A stretch of DNA of 64,000 nt, from positions 22,639,501-22,703,500 of the forward strand of contig NC_084592.1 in NCBI RefSeq assembly GCF_033807715.1, written 5' to 3'. This DNA is from Cololabis saira (Eukaryota; Chordata; Actinopteri; Beloniformes; Belonidae). The notes beneath the pieces were generated by a model that saw nothing but the letters and a program-made list of their open reading frames with translations, was not told the origin of the DNA and searched no databases. Shown piece after piece: positions 12,842-25,300 of the stretch. The position numbers and the translations under genes were made by a program. Position 1 is the first letter of the stretch. Each line of letters begins with the position of its first letter.

Positions 12842-14857
12842 GTGCTCTTATCTTGCTCACCGTGTGTATGAATGAGCAAGATAAGCCCAAGATAGGCAGA
12901 CTGGAACAGAGAGGGCGAGTATGTGGGTATGTCATCTGTGCTCAGACAAGACAAGTGCACTGACCGGAAGGAGAAAACCTGACAACAGTAATGGATCCCG
13001 AGCAACAGATCTTGACTTTTGAAATGCAGCCCTCTAACCCACAGATACTGTGTTTCCTGACTACAGTCTGACACAAGAAGCTGACATGTGAACTATATTA
13101 CTAGATCCAAGTGTGTGGAACAGGACAATAAAATGTAATATATGCAAAAGATTAGCATTTTTTTCTGGGACTCCTCTGGCAAGATTTTGTGTTTATCTAT
13201 TGCTGATCAAGAATAGACTGTTTATTAGACAAACAGCTGGTTTTGCTGGTTTGCAGATTGCACCCACTGCTCCCACTAGATGGATTATAACTGGGACCAC
13301 TGGAAGAAAACATCTGTATTAAAAAATGGTCCATAAAGTGCTGGGATAGCTGGATAAACATTTACATAAATTAAATGGCCATTTAAACACGACGAGGTGA
13401 GAAGCAAGAGTAGGAAAAACGCAGTGTACATGTTATGATTGATATTTTCCATTGAAATGGATCTGCCACAGAGTTTATTGACTAAGAAGGTCTTAATTTG
13501 TGTCACAGCGAGAAATTAAACCATTGTAATTTGGTGCCTAAATGAATGTGTAGCTGTGTGTGGGTGTTCAGCTCACAGCATTAGTCAGTGATACACGGCT
13601 CACAGCATGTTGCAATTGTAGGGGCATTTGTGCTCAATTTTATCATCACTTGAGACTTTACTTCGGTGGATTTTTTCTTTCTGAAATTATAATGTCTCTA
13701 TATTATCTTTTCTTATGGTACGTATAGAAAATGTTGCAGACCTTCACATTTTTTCCATATTTCATGTTTCAGGCTCAATTTTATGGAGGACCAACACTGA
13801 CATAATTAAAAATCAAAGCAGAAATATATATTTTTTGTTTTTCCTTTTCCTTATACATGCATTTGTTGCTTTTACATTTCCTTGTCTCTTCTTTTTACGT
13901 TACCTCATCCATTTCTGCCTCATTAATCAAATGAGGAGGGCTGCTCTTCTTGGTCCAGCTCCTCTGCTATTGGTTAATAAACAGGAAAAATCAGAACCGG
14001 GCCAAAATGAAGACAATTGTGCAACCGCCGGTGTCCAGATCCTTGTCGCAGGAGGCTATATCAAAAATATCGAAAGTAAAAAAGAGTAAAAACTCATTCT
14101 TTAACTTTAGTGTTTCTTGCGCTTACAACCAGCAGAAAGGCCAGAGCTAATGAGTGCTTTTTCCGTTTGGAGTTGATAAATGTCCTCAATATTGAATTAC
14201 ATTAATCTAGATTCTACTCTACAAGACTAAAACTAGTAATATTAATGTACAGATTTATAGTTAATATACACTAGCTGCTTTGTTGGTTTTATAATGTTCC
14301 TTTGACTACCCCTACACCACATAACATTAATAGATCAAATAGGAGACAAGAGAATGTAAAAAAAAAAACAAATGCATATACTGTATAAAGAAAAGAAAAA
14401 ACTACAAATATATATTTCTGCTTTTATTTTCAATTATGTCCGTTTTGATCCTCCATAATATTTTGCATGCTGTCAGGGGACTGCAATCTCATTAGACTAC
14501 AATATTTTTTGTTCAGACTATGATGAGAATATGGACTCAGTTGTCCCAGACCACTTTTAAGTGGCCACTTTTGAGGGCTTTTCCAAGAACACATTTTACT
14601 GCAAGGTCTGAACGAAGTCTCTGTGGTAGAGACGGGGTGTGAAGACACATTCATGGGAAAAAAAGGTGAAAATTACTGTCCATGCAATGTAATGGAGCCT
14701 TTAGCGCAATCCAAATAAGGCCCTCTAGAAATAAGTCCAATACTCCATGAATCCACTGAAAATTGTCTTATTTTAAGCAAAAAATTTATTTTCCAGTGGG
14801 GTTAGAAAGCTTTTCTTGACTAGAATTATTAAAGCCAGCAAAATAGCCTAAAAAAGC

Positions 14858-14878
14858 TTTTTTTTTTTTTTTTTTTTT
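14858..14878. repeat. T homopolymer
   Basis: Run of 21 T. It could be the reversed A-tail of a retrocopy, but no body was recognised. Confidence 0.85.
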
Positions 14879-16139
14879 ACCTTTCTTTGAAATTGATTTT
14901 TATAGTGTATTCACTTAAAAAAAAGTGGAAATGTTCAGAAATAAGTATTCTGAGCTTCTTGGATCAATCATGAGAACAGTTGAGCTTTTAACACTGCCAG
15001 ATAAACTTTAGCCATTGCAGGCACTAAGGGGTTAATTTGCCTTAAGATTTATCAATGCAAGGTATTAACCTACAGCTTTATGTGGCGAGATCATGGAGGG
15101 ATAAAGCACAGGATGTTCTTGGATTTGAGCACTTTCACTGGACTTCAGATTCTGAATTGGATGGCTGTTGTTACACTTTCCCTTATACATTTTTCATTTT
15201 CTGTCACTATTTTGATTCTTAGCGCTTGTAATCTTTTTTTTTTTCTCTCTGCAACAAGCTTCTGCTTTATATTCTGGCTCGCCATGACTCCACGACAGCC
15301 ACATCACGCACAGGCGATATTTGGATGTGTCCTCATACAGCATAATCTCTTTTACATACTGAGTGACCGCTATGACATGTGATGATAAAGGGGTATCAAG
15401 GTCTTGTGAAAGCAGCGGAGTCTGACTCGGCTGTGAAAGAGGGGAGAAAAAGGAATCTAATAAAGTTGGAGATGATTGAAGCTACTGAATACAAAACACT
15501 TTAAAGGGTTTGAAACTTCATGGTGTGTGAGGATGGAGTTGATTCTGGGCCTGTCTGAGTTTGTCCTTGGCTGTTTTCACACAAAATCTGATGATGAAAA
15601 AAATGTACGACAAAACAGCCCAAAGGGAAACACCCGAACACTCCTAAAAAAGCATTACAATTGCAAACATAGCTCCTTTTATTCGCTAGTGCAAAATCTC
15701 TGTTTTGTATGTTCCTGGTCTTTAATCACTGCTGAGTGTTAATCGCTGATGTGTTGTTTGAAGTGAGTGATTAGAAAACACACAAGGATTTCTTTTCCTG
15801 AAACGCGCTGCTTTGTAGCTCATGTACAAGGCCAGCGATTTTTCTCGTACTTGTGCTACAAATGTCTCATGACATGCAGATGTATGCAAATGCGACTATT
15901 ATGTGCATGCTGCAGATCCTGTACAACTCGCCCAATACTTCCGCCAGTTAGTCGTAGCAATCTCGGTATTGGCAGATCTAAGTGAAGAACGGTGACTGCA
16001 TTGCTTTCTGTCTTAAGCGGTGTTTGTGAGAGTGGCTGTGCTCACATGTTTCTTTTTTCAAAATGATGGAGCGTAGTTCCTGCACTGTCAGCACTCACAG
16101 CTGAGTACTCAGAAGGAGCAATCAATAATCACTCGGTCC

Positions 16140-16317
16140 TTTCTTTCTGTCCCTCACTCATTCTCACTCCTCCCCTCCCTCCACCGCTCTTGGCCCCGTG
16201 CCTTCTGTTTGTAGGATGTCACATCTCCATGGGTGAGGCCCGCTGATCCAGTAATCCCTGCGCACACACCCCTCCGCCCCTTACCTCTGCCCTCGGACGC
16301 AGCCCTCTCCAGTCACC
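16140..16317 (+). promoter_or_regulatory. tmem198: tmem198 5' leader / proximal promoter region
   Basis: This pyrimidine-rich stretch (TCCCCTCCCTCC type) lies directly upstream of the tmem198 start codon and is richer in C than its surroundings. I see no TATA box. The transcription start and any upstream non-coding exon cannot be placed from sequence alone. Confidence 0.35.
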
Positions 16318-19300
16318 ATGACTTCCACCAGCCAGCTGTTGGGTTTGGCTGACGTGGGGCTGAAGTGTGACCAGGAGATTGAGAGGAGATATGAGATCGT
16401 GCCCTCGGTGGTCTGCTCCATGTGCTGCCTCTTTGGAATCATCTACTGCTTCTTTGGTAAGTGATGATCAAGTCAAGTGAGAAAGTCGGCTTTATTTCCT
16501 TTTAAGTGTCGGGAAGATATTAATACTTCTGTATTTTAGATATGAACTATGCACTTTGGTCAAAAGTTGGACAGTTTTCTGAGGTCTTAAAGAAATGTTG
16601 GTGACCCGATTCAGTGGAAATAAGCACTTAAAAACATAAGCACTTAAAAAAAATCATATCAGTACAGGTCTGTTCACAGGATCTGGTTTCATGGGGTGGA
16701 GTTAAAGGGAAAGTTCGGTTTTTTACAACCTGGACCTTATTTCTGGCATTTTTTAATAATAATAATAATAATACATTTTATTTATATAGCGCTTTTCAGG
16801 GCACTCAAAGACGCTTTACATTACAACAAAACACAAATACAAATTACAATTACACAGGACAGTACATAAGGACACAACATGAGACAGGACATTAATCACA
16901 CATTAAAAGCAGTTCTGTAAAGGTGGGTTTTGAGATGGGATTTGAATGCTGGGAGGTCTGTACAGTCACAGATGTTTTTGGGGAGGGAGTTCCAGAGGGT
17001 GGGAGCAGCGATGGAGAAGGCCCTGTCGCCCCAGGTCCGGTGCTTGGTTCTGACTGGAAGGGACAGGAAGTTGGCGTCAGAGGAGCGGAGGCTGCGGGAG
17101 GGAGTGTAGCGGTGGAGCAGGTCGGTGAGGTAGCAGGGGGCCTGGTTGTGGAGGGCTTTGTGGGTGAGGAGAAGGATTTTGAAGTGGATCCGTTGAGGGA
17201 TGGGGAGCCAGTGGAGCTTCTGGAGGACTGGGGTGATGTGATCTCTGGAGCGGGTGTGGGTGAGCAGGCGGGCGGCAGAGTTTTGAATGTATTGGAGTTT
17301 ATTGAGGACCTTGGAAGTTGAACCGTAGAGGATGCTGTTGCAGTAGTCGAGTCTTGAGGTGATGAAGGCGTGGATCAAGGTTTCAGCGGTAGAGAAGGAG
17401 AGTGATGGACGGAGACGGGCAATGTTTTTGAGGTGGAAGAAAGCAGTCCTTGTGATGTGGTTGACATGGTGTTGGAAGGAGAGGTTGTTGTCCAGGATAA
17501 CGCCGAGGTTGCGGATGTGAGTGGAGGGAGACAGAATGGAGTTGTCCATGGTGAGGGTGAAGTTGTGAGCGGTTTTGGTGAGGGATTTTGGGCCGATGAT
17601 GAGCATGTCCGATTTGTTGCAGTTGAGTTGGAGGAAGTTCGAGTGCATCCATGATTTTATCTCAGTGAGGCAGTTGGTCAGGGTAGAGTGGGTTGCAGAG
17701 GTGAGGGATTTGGTGGAGATGTACAGTTGGACGTCGTCGGCGTAGCAGTGGAAGTGGAGGCGGTGGCGGCGGATGATGTTGCCAAGGGGGAGCATGTAGA
17801 GGATGAAGAGCAGAGGACCAAGCACCGAACCCTGGGGGACGCCTTGTGACAGAGGGGCAGTGGAGGAGGAGCAGTTGTTGATGCTGATGAATTGATGTCT
17901 GTTGGTGAGATAGGATTTTAACCAGGAGAGGGCGGATCCGGTGATGTAGAGAGATGATTCCAGGCGGGAAAGGAGGATGGTGTGGCTGATGGTGTCGAAG
18001 GCTGCTGTGAGGTCCAGGAGAAGGAGAATGCTGAGGTTGCCGGAGTCGGAGGAGAGAAGGAGGTCATTGATGACTTTGATGAGGGCTGTTTCTGTGCTGT
18101 GACGTGAGCGGAAACCAGATTGAAATGTTTCAAACAGATCATTGGAGGTGAGGTGGGTCTTGAGCTGAGTGGCGACGGCACGTTCCAGAATTTTTGACAG
18201 GAAAGGGAGGTTGGAAATGGGCCGGAAGTTGTTCATGGTGTCAGGGTTGAGTCCAGGTTTTTTGAGGATGGGGGTGACAGCTGCCAGTTTGAGGGTGTCC
18301 GGGACTGATCCAGAGCTGAAGGAGGAGTTGACGATGTTGATGATGAGTGGGGAGATGGCTGGGAGACAGTTTTTTATAAATGTGGATGGGATGGGGTCCA
18401 GAGCACAGGAAGATGTTTTCATGCCCATCATGACTGTAGAAAGAGACGCTGAAGACATGGGAGAGAAGTGAGACAGGGACTGAGAGGTGGAGGGGGGGGA
18501 AACAGGTGGGGAGGTGGAGGGGGTGGAGGAGGTGGTCAGGTTACTGTAGATGGTCTGGATCTTGGATTGAAAAAATGAGAGGAAGTCGTTGCACTTAGAG
18601 ACTGTGAAGGAGTTGGAGATGTTGTCACTGGGTTTGAGAAGTTTGTTTATTGTGGAGAAGAGAGCCTTTGGGTTGGAGGAGTCGGAATGGATGATGTTGG
18701 AGAAGTAGGTGGAGCGAGCTGAGTTGAGGGCATCCTTGTATTGGTGGAGATGATCAGTGTAGGCGAGTTGATGAACAGTTAATCCAGATTTCTTGCAGAG
18801 TCGCTCGAGTTGACGTTTACGGGATTTCAGTTTGCGGAGTTCAGGGGTGTACCAGGGTGCTGAGCGTGCGAAAGAGACTGTTTTGGTTTTGATGGGAGCC
18901 AGTTGATCAAGACAGGAGGAGAGTGTATGATTGTAGTAATCCACGAGGTCCGAGGGGTTGTCGGGTGATGGGGGAGGGGAGGCGGACATCTGAGTGGCAA
19001 GAGAGGCTGAGAGGGCAGAGGGGGAGATGGATCTGATGTTGCGGAAGGATATTTTGCGTGATTCTTTGGGAGTGGGGATGGGGATGTTGATGTCCATAAT
19101 GATTGCCAGGTGATCAGACACGTGGAGGTTGAGGCTGGAGAGCTGATTTATGGTGAGGCCGGTGGAGCAGACGAGATCGAGGGTGTGGCCGCGGGCGTGA
19201 GTGGGGAAGTCGACGTGTTGAGTGAAGTTGAGGCAGTGTAGCAGGTCCAGGAATTCAGCAGCAGGTTTAGAGTTTGCATCGTTGATGTGGAAGTTGAAGT

Positions 19301-22300
19301 CACCCAGGAGGAGAACAGAGGGAGAGATGGAGCAGAGCTGGGTCAGAAAATCTGAGAGATCCGAGAGAAAGGAGGGGTTTGGTTTGGGGGGGCGATAAAT
19401 GACGGCGGTGACAAGAGGAGTGGGGCCAGGTAGTTTGAAGGCAGCGTGCTCAAACGACGGAATGACAGGAATGGGGATGGAGGTTGCTTTAATGTCCTTT
19501 CTGTATATTGCTGCAACACCGCCCCCCCGCCCCTCAGCGCGAGCTTGTTCCATGTAGGTGAAGTTGGGGGGAGTGGCCTGATTTAGTGAGAAATAGTCCA
19601 GGGGTTTGTGCCAGGTTTCTGTTAGACAGAGGAAATCCAGATTATTGTCCGTTATAAATTCATTCAGCAGCAGGCTTTTGTTGTTGAGTGAGCGGGTGTT
19701 GAACAGAGCCAGTTTCAGGTGGTGTTGCTTGGTGATTGGCTGAGAGGACTGAGGAAGTGGACGGAGATTGGACAGATTCTGTTTGTTGTGATGACGTAAC
19801 GAAGTTGCGGGACGGCAGGAGGACCAGAAGGAAGGAATGGAGTTTGGCGACGTGAAGCTGTATGAAAACATGCGTCCTGAGCGGCTGTGTGGAGGATGGT
19901 TTTGCCAGAGTGGACCAGGTGTCGGGCGCGGGTGGTGGGCCGCGGCGGAGTGGAGCGGCGGCATGGTCCGGGTCGAGAGCGGTAGCTGGAAGCTAACGAG
20001 AGCTAGCGTCGAGGAGCCGAGGGTCCGGGTGTAGAGGAGCGACGAAAACCCCAGGAATATCCACAGGATTAGCCACAGCATGCTACATCCAGCAGGTAAG
20101 CTTGTTGAGGTGGAGGAGGTGGTGGCTGAGGACGGAAAACAGCGGTGACCAGTAAAGGAGTAATGGCAGAGTAGCGAGCAGCTAGCTAGTTGCTTTAGCC
20201 GGTGGTTCAGAGCAAAACTTACTCGCGAGGGCTCCAAGAGGAGCCCACAGCGGAGAGAAGACACAGACAGTTGCGGTGTACACGGGAGAAGTAAAAGTTG
20301 TATCAAAACTTACCGGCAGAGGCCCAAATACTGGGCCTGCTGCGTTGGAAATGCTTCGGTAAGTTTGACGTGAGCGGGTGCCAGGGATGCACAGACCACG
20401 GTTCTGCTGCGGTGTCAGGAGGACCGAGGTTCTGCTGCGGTGTCAGGGGGACCGAGGTTCTGCTGAAATGTTTTTTATGGTTGTATACTCACCCAGAGGT
20501 GTTTGGTGTCATTTGGAGTCCTTCGGAAGATATGAGGAGTTTTTTGCGAGCCGCTTCTCCATATAACGGTAGCGCATGTGGGCACCGCGGGACACAGACG
20601 ATGCAGCGTCTAAATAACACATGATTGCCGCAAAACTCTTCATTTCTTTTATGAATCACTAGATCAGCTTCAAGGACCTGTTGTCTTCATCCGGGGCTGT
20701 GTGTGTAACAAATAAATCAGTTTGTAAACAAGACCTCTGAACTCATGACGTCATCTCTGTGCGCGCACTCTGTCCTCCGTTTAGTGAGCACTTCAGCCGT
20801 ATACTCTGGCTCAAAACGGTAAGGACGTCCATCATATTCAAGGTCGTCGTCCACAACCTCAGAATTTGACAAATATTCAGACATGTTTCAAATAACTAAC
20901 AGTAAACTAACAGTAGCGAACTCCAGCTGTACACGGAGCTGCGTCTGGGATGCGCGCACAGAGATGACGCCATGAGTTCAGAGGTCTTGTTTACAAACAG
21001 ATTTATTTAATACACAGACAACCCTGGATGTAGACAACAGGTCCTGGAAGCAGATCTAGTGATTCATAAAAGAAATGAAGAGTTTCGCGGCAATCATGTG
21101 TTATTTAGACGCTGCATCGTCTGTGTCCTGCGGTGCCCCCTTCACTACCATTATATGGAGAAGCGGCTCGCAAAAAACCTCCTAATATCTTCCGAAGGAC
21201 TCCAAATGACACCAAACACCTCTGGGTGAGTATACAACCATAAAAAATGCCAGAAATAAGGTCCAGGTTGTAAAAAACGAACTTTCCCTTTAAGAATTGA
21301 ACTTCTCTCGACAGCAGGGGTGTGCCTTATTAGAGACCCGTCCCACAGCTTTACATTACATCCTCCTGAGGAACAGCAAATACAGCCGGAAGCCACGTAG
21401 ATGTGAAGTTAAAGCGGCTGGATAAATCTACTCTAATCTATTCCTGTGATGAACCCCGTAGATATATAAAGAGCATATGTTCATGACAAAAAAAAATAGA
21501 CAGGGTTGTCACTGGTCGTCAGTTTTGGACATCCTTATGTTCCATGGCACATAATTATAAACTACTGTCATAACATGTCCCCTTTAAGCCACAGAGGCCT
21601 TCCCTAGGGACCAGGGAGAAACTTAATTTGAGTCTTCGTGAAATGTCATCTTTACAAGTGAAAGAAACTGGGAAAAAGAATTGGTCCAAAGGAGCAGCTA
21701 TTGTCCAGTGTCTGACTATTTACCATTTTTCTGAGGGTTAATAATGGTTCAGTAACATTGTGAACACTGATCAAGTAAGTATCGGGGAGGGGGTAACTTT
21801 TTTGGAATTGTTATTTTAGAAGACAAATATAAAGTACAAAGAGACAATTTTCTTATTGAACCGTTAATGTCATACAGTGATGCATGAACAAGTAACTGGT
21901 AAACCATAAACGTGAAACACAGTGGCAGATGTGGTTTTGCAGAGCTGTTCTTGGACAGTTTGATTTCCAAGTAAAAACATGTTAAATATCTTAAAGCTTG
22001 AAATGAAATATCACGCAGGTTTTTTCACAACCAAGTATATCCTTCAAAAGAATGTTGTTTGAAGTCGACTACAAGAAGTGCACATGATTTTTTTGTTCTT
22101 TTTAATTCTCCCTGTTCCACTAGCAGCTCTTGTCGGCTTTTTAAAGCTCCTCTCCTGAGAAGCCCGGTCCGTGGGGATTATTTAACTGTTAGGCAGAAAC
22201 GGTGGCGTACGTGGCAGCTGCTCGTTGTGTGTTTGAGGTGTAGTGATACAAGCCCAACGCAGGGAAATGTTTAATATGTAAATGTTGATAAGGGAGGGCC

Positions 22301-25300
22301 CTGAGAAGATATTATGGGTAGGCTGGGAGCAGACTGGTTCTCTATGGAATCGAAATGTGCTTTTCTTTGGTTCTGATCCAATTCTGTCATTGTTCCAAGA
22401 TTATTTGCACAAAAAAAGAGGTGTAAACACCGTAAAAAGAAATGAAGACCTACATTAACCAACCCTTTAAATTAATTAAAAACAACAATTTTTCATCTGA
22501 ATTTGTTTAATCAAAGTTTTTACTATTTTAACAGTACTAACTAACAATACTTTAGGGTTTGAATTTGAAAATTAATTCAATTAATTTTTGGTTTCAGACA
22601 TAATAACAGGAAATAATAACAGACACATAATTAACAGTGTTAAAAAATGCTTAAAGCAGAAAATTCAATTTGATTCAGCTCAAAAATAGAATTAAACTCT
22701 AAATTAGTCCAGTTGATATAAAGCCAATAAAAATAACAACGATGATTATAACTGCCAAGCTAAGGAAACCAACAGATCCCCGGTCATGAGCAGGCGACTC
22801 TCGAAAGGAAAACTCTCCTTAACAGGAAGAAACCTCTGGCATAACCAGACAAGTAATCTAAATAATAAGTCAGGAAACTCCCGCAAAGGAGCTTCAATTG
22901 GCAGGAGTCACACCGAGCAGCGGAGCGAAGACCAGGCTCTTATGGAGGAGATGCTTCTAGAGTGGAGTCAGGTGTGTTTCATCTGCAGCGTGGAGAAGCC
23001 GGCTACAGCCCCCGCCTGCCACTCACATACCTGCAGGAGAAGAGAAAGGGAGGGGGAGAACAGACAATCCTACAACAAAACAAAACCAAATCATTGCACG
23101 TTCAAAGCTGCTATAAAGAAGACTGTCAAAGAAAGGGTTTGATAGATTGTCCGATTTTCTTTGAACAAAGAAATAAATGAAAAGCCAGAATTGTGCTTGT
23201 TTGGTCATGGGAATGTTGTTTTTCACACAAACCAGTTATATGGTTTCAAAAGGAAAATCAATTGTGTTTTTTTTACTTATTTAAATGTATGTTTGGCGAA
23301 AAAAGAAACTCCTCAGTTCTGAAAAGTGCAGACAATAGGAACAGTTGATAAGTTCAGGTAATGTATTACCACCAGCTCTCACAAAGAATAAACAGAAAAG
23401 TTGGCAGTATGCATCAATGCCATGGAAGCTAGCAGCCCTGAGATAAGATTGATATTTTTTCTAAAAGATGAAGTGCAAAGAATATTGAAATTCATAGATA
23501 TTTAGCTCCACTGGGGCAAAAAGTAAATTCACACTCGCTCCAGTCGTACTGTGAGGACTTGCAGATGGTTAGCAGAATGTCAGCATATCAAAGTTTTTTG
23601 TTTCTTTTTGTCAAGTCTATCGGAAAGTGAACTAATCAACAGGCAAGCATCACATAAAAATACATCGGAAACAGATTGGCATCAACTCGCTCCAGATGCT
23701 TTTGCGCTATATTGTCTGTTTATCTCTCTGCGTATGAGAGCATATATTCTTCAAAAACAAATACAGTAAGAGGCATAATCACTGCTGCACGAAGGAGATG
23801 GAATATTCCTGATATTTGGCTGAACTCCCACGGCTATGTTTGATTAGTCAAACACATCTCTGTGGGTTATCAGACTCAAGATGCACCCCCCCCACCCCTC
23901 AACCTCTTTCCTATGAAGAATTTGGTTTGGATCCATGATTTGGGGTAGAATATTGTTAGCTGACATATGTTCGATCCAGAAACACAAAACTGCATGCTGG
24001 TGAGTGGTATTGCTGAAATAAGATGCATAATGCAGGAGTGAGACATAGCCTTATTAAGCCAGAATGAACAGATGGGACTAACTGATGGCTGGAGGAAAAG
24101 TACGGGACGCATTGAGGAACAAAAGACGACTGGGGTGGGGGGTTTATAACAGTGTGACTGGCAAGAAGAAGGGAGAGGAGAGGAAAAGATGAGTCAGAGA
24201 AAAAATGGACTAGAAATTCAGTGGAGCAAAAAATAGGCCTGATATTTCAGAATTCATCTATTGATTGATGTAAACAGTCAAATATGGGGGAACGGTGCTG
24301 AAGACTTGTAACGTCAGCTAACCAAAAGAACGCCCCAGTTACGCCTTGTCAGACTTGTGCTCCTTCAGACCTTCTGTCACAGAGGTGCAACCCGCTGTGA
24401 GGAATATGGCGGTTTCCACCAGACTGACCCACCGGGAAAGAATAAAGAAAGCTGGAAGAAGCCATTTCAATGAGTTATGCTGAGAAGTGCGTGTCGTAGA
24501 TAAGAGGAGGACTATTGTGAAGTTGAGCTAAACAAAGCCTGATCACACAAAGATAACAATCTGACATCGGGTCCAGTCAGAGAGAGAGAAAACCAGAGAT
24601 ACAGAGAAAACAATAAAGGAAGAGACAAATACTAATAAACATAAAAACTGGCCAAGGAGAGTTGAACTATAGAGATCAGCTTGTAATATTTCTGAGTCTG
24701 TCTTCTGGTTTTTGTTGCAATAAAGTACATTAAAACAGAAAGCAAAGTCAGAGGGGAGTATGAAATAAGAAACACTAGAAGAACAGTTGTTCTTTACCCC
24801 AATCCTCTTCACTAACGTAGACAGCTAACATTTTGTGATGTGGCGATCGCTATATCTCAAAGTTGATTTCTTCAAATGTTTGCCACGATTTTATGTCTCC
24901 ATCATGCTCAAATGAGGAATAAAAAAACACGCCCAAAAGGAAAAGAACATGCACTTCTTTCCTTCCTAGCAAATGCAAGCCCGCATCACATTTCATTGCT
25001 GTTGATTAGGCATCTTCTCTAATATTAAGCACCCTTTTAATCCCAAAAGCTGTTGCAAAACCACAAAGCAATCTCCAGTTAGTAATCAGATCAAACAGAG
25101 AACATGGCACAGTGTTATTACAGAATGAAAATGAACTGTTGCATCTGACAACAAATAACACATCGGGTCTCTCAGCAGCTCCTGTTTTAGGTTCGAAATA
25201 TTATTTTAAAGGGCTTTTAGGGAGTAATAAGCTATGTGGATCTCTATGAACAATATTGAAAAACAATTTATTTGTTTATTGTTGTTTTGAATTAGTTTTG

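Larger units (their letters stand above)
11478..16139. other. Intergenic sequence upstream of tmem198
   Basis: No gene recognised. It contains (TA)n at 11958-11991, (TG)n at 12801-12841 and a T run at 14858-14878. Open frames up to 124 codons (for example 13715-14089) are T-rich and lack conserved features. Confidence 0.5.
16756..20470 (-). mobile_element. L2/CR1-type LINE, nearly full length, flanked by TTTTTTA target duplications
   Basis: The inserted unit is bounded by direct repeats TTTTTTA at 16749-16755 and 20471-20477. Its 3' end (low coordinates) is an ATT microsatellite plus the ATATAGCGCTTTT-type tail common to fish L2 elements. Its 5' end has 28-bp tandem units. The single large reading frame is described separately. 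Complete target duplications and an open frame indicate a young insertion. Confidence 0.88.
16702..21293. mobile_element. T2/Kolobok-type palindromic DNA transposon, interrupted by a LINE
   Basis: The two ends are inverted copies of TTAAAGGGAAAGTTCG continuing for about 50 bp (16702-16754 and 21237-21293), each bounded by TTAA. This fits the TTAA target and TTAAAGGRR termini known for the T2/Kolobok group; piggyBac is the alternative. The right part is a long imperfect palindrome: arm 20471-20768 matches the reverse complement of 20952-21289 around a central 180 bp. The left arm is broken after 43 bp by the LINE at 16756-20470. Without the LINE the element would be about 870 bp. It lies in tmem198 intron 1. 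Confidence 0.8.

Noticed and set aside
16923..18471. Plus-strand open frames (for example 132 aa at 16923-17321) over the LINE
   Set aside because: They are antisense shadows of the 1136-codon LINE frame, which carries the real domain signatures.
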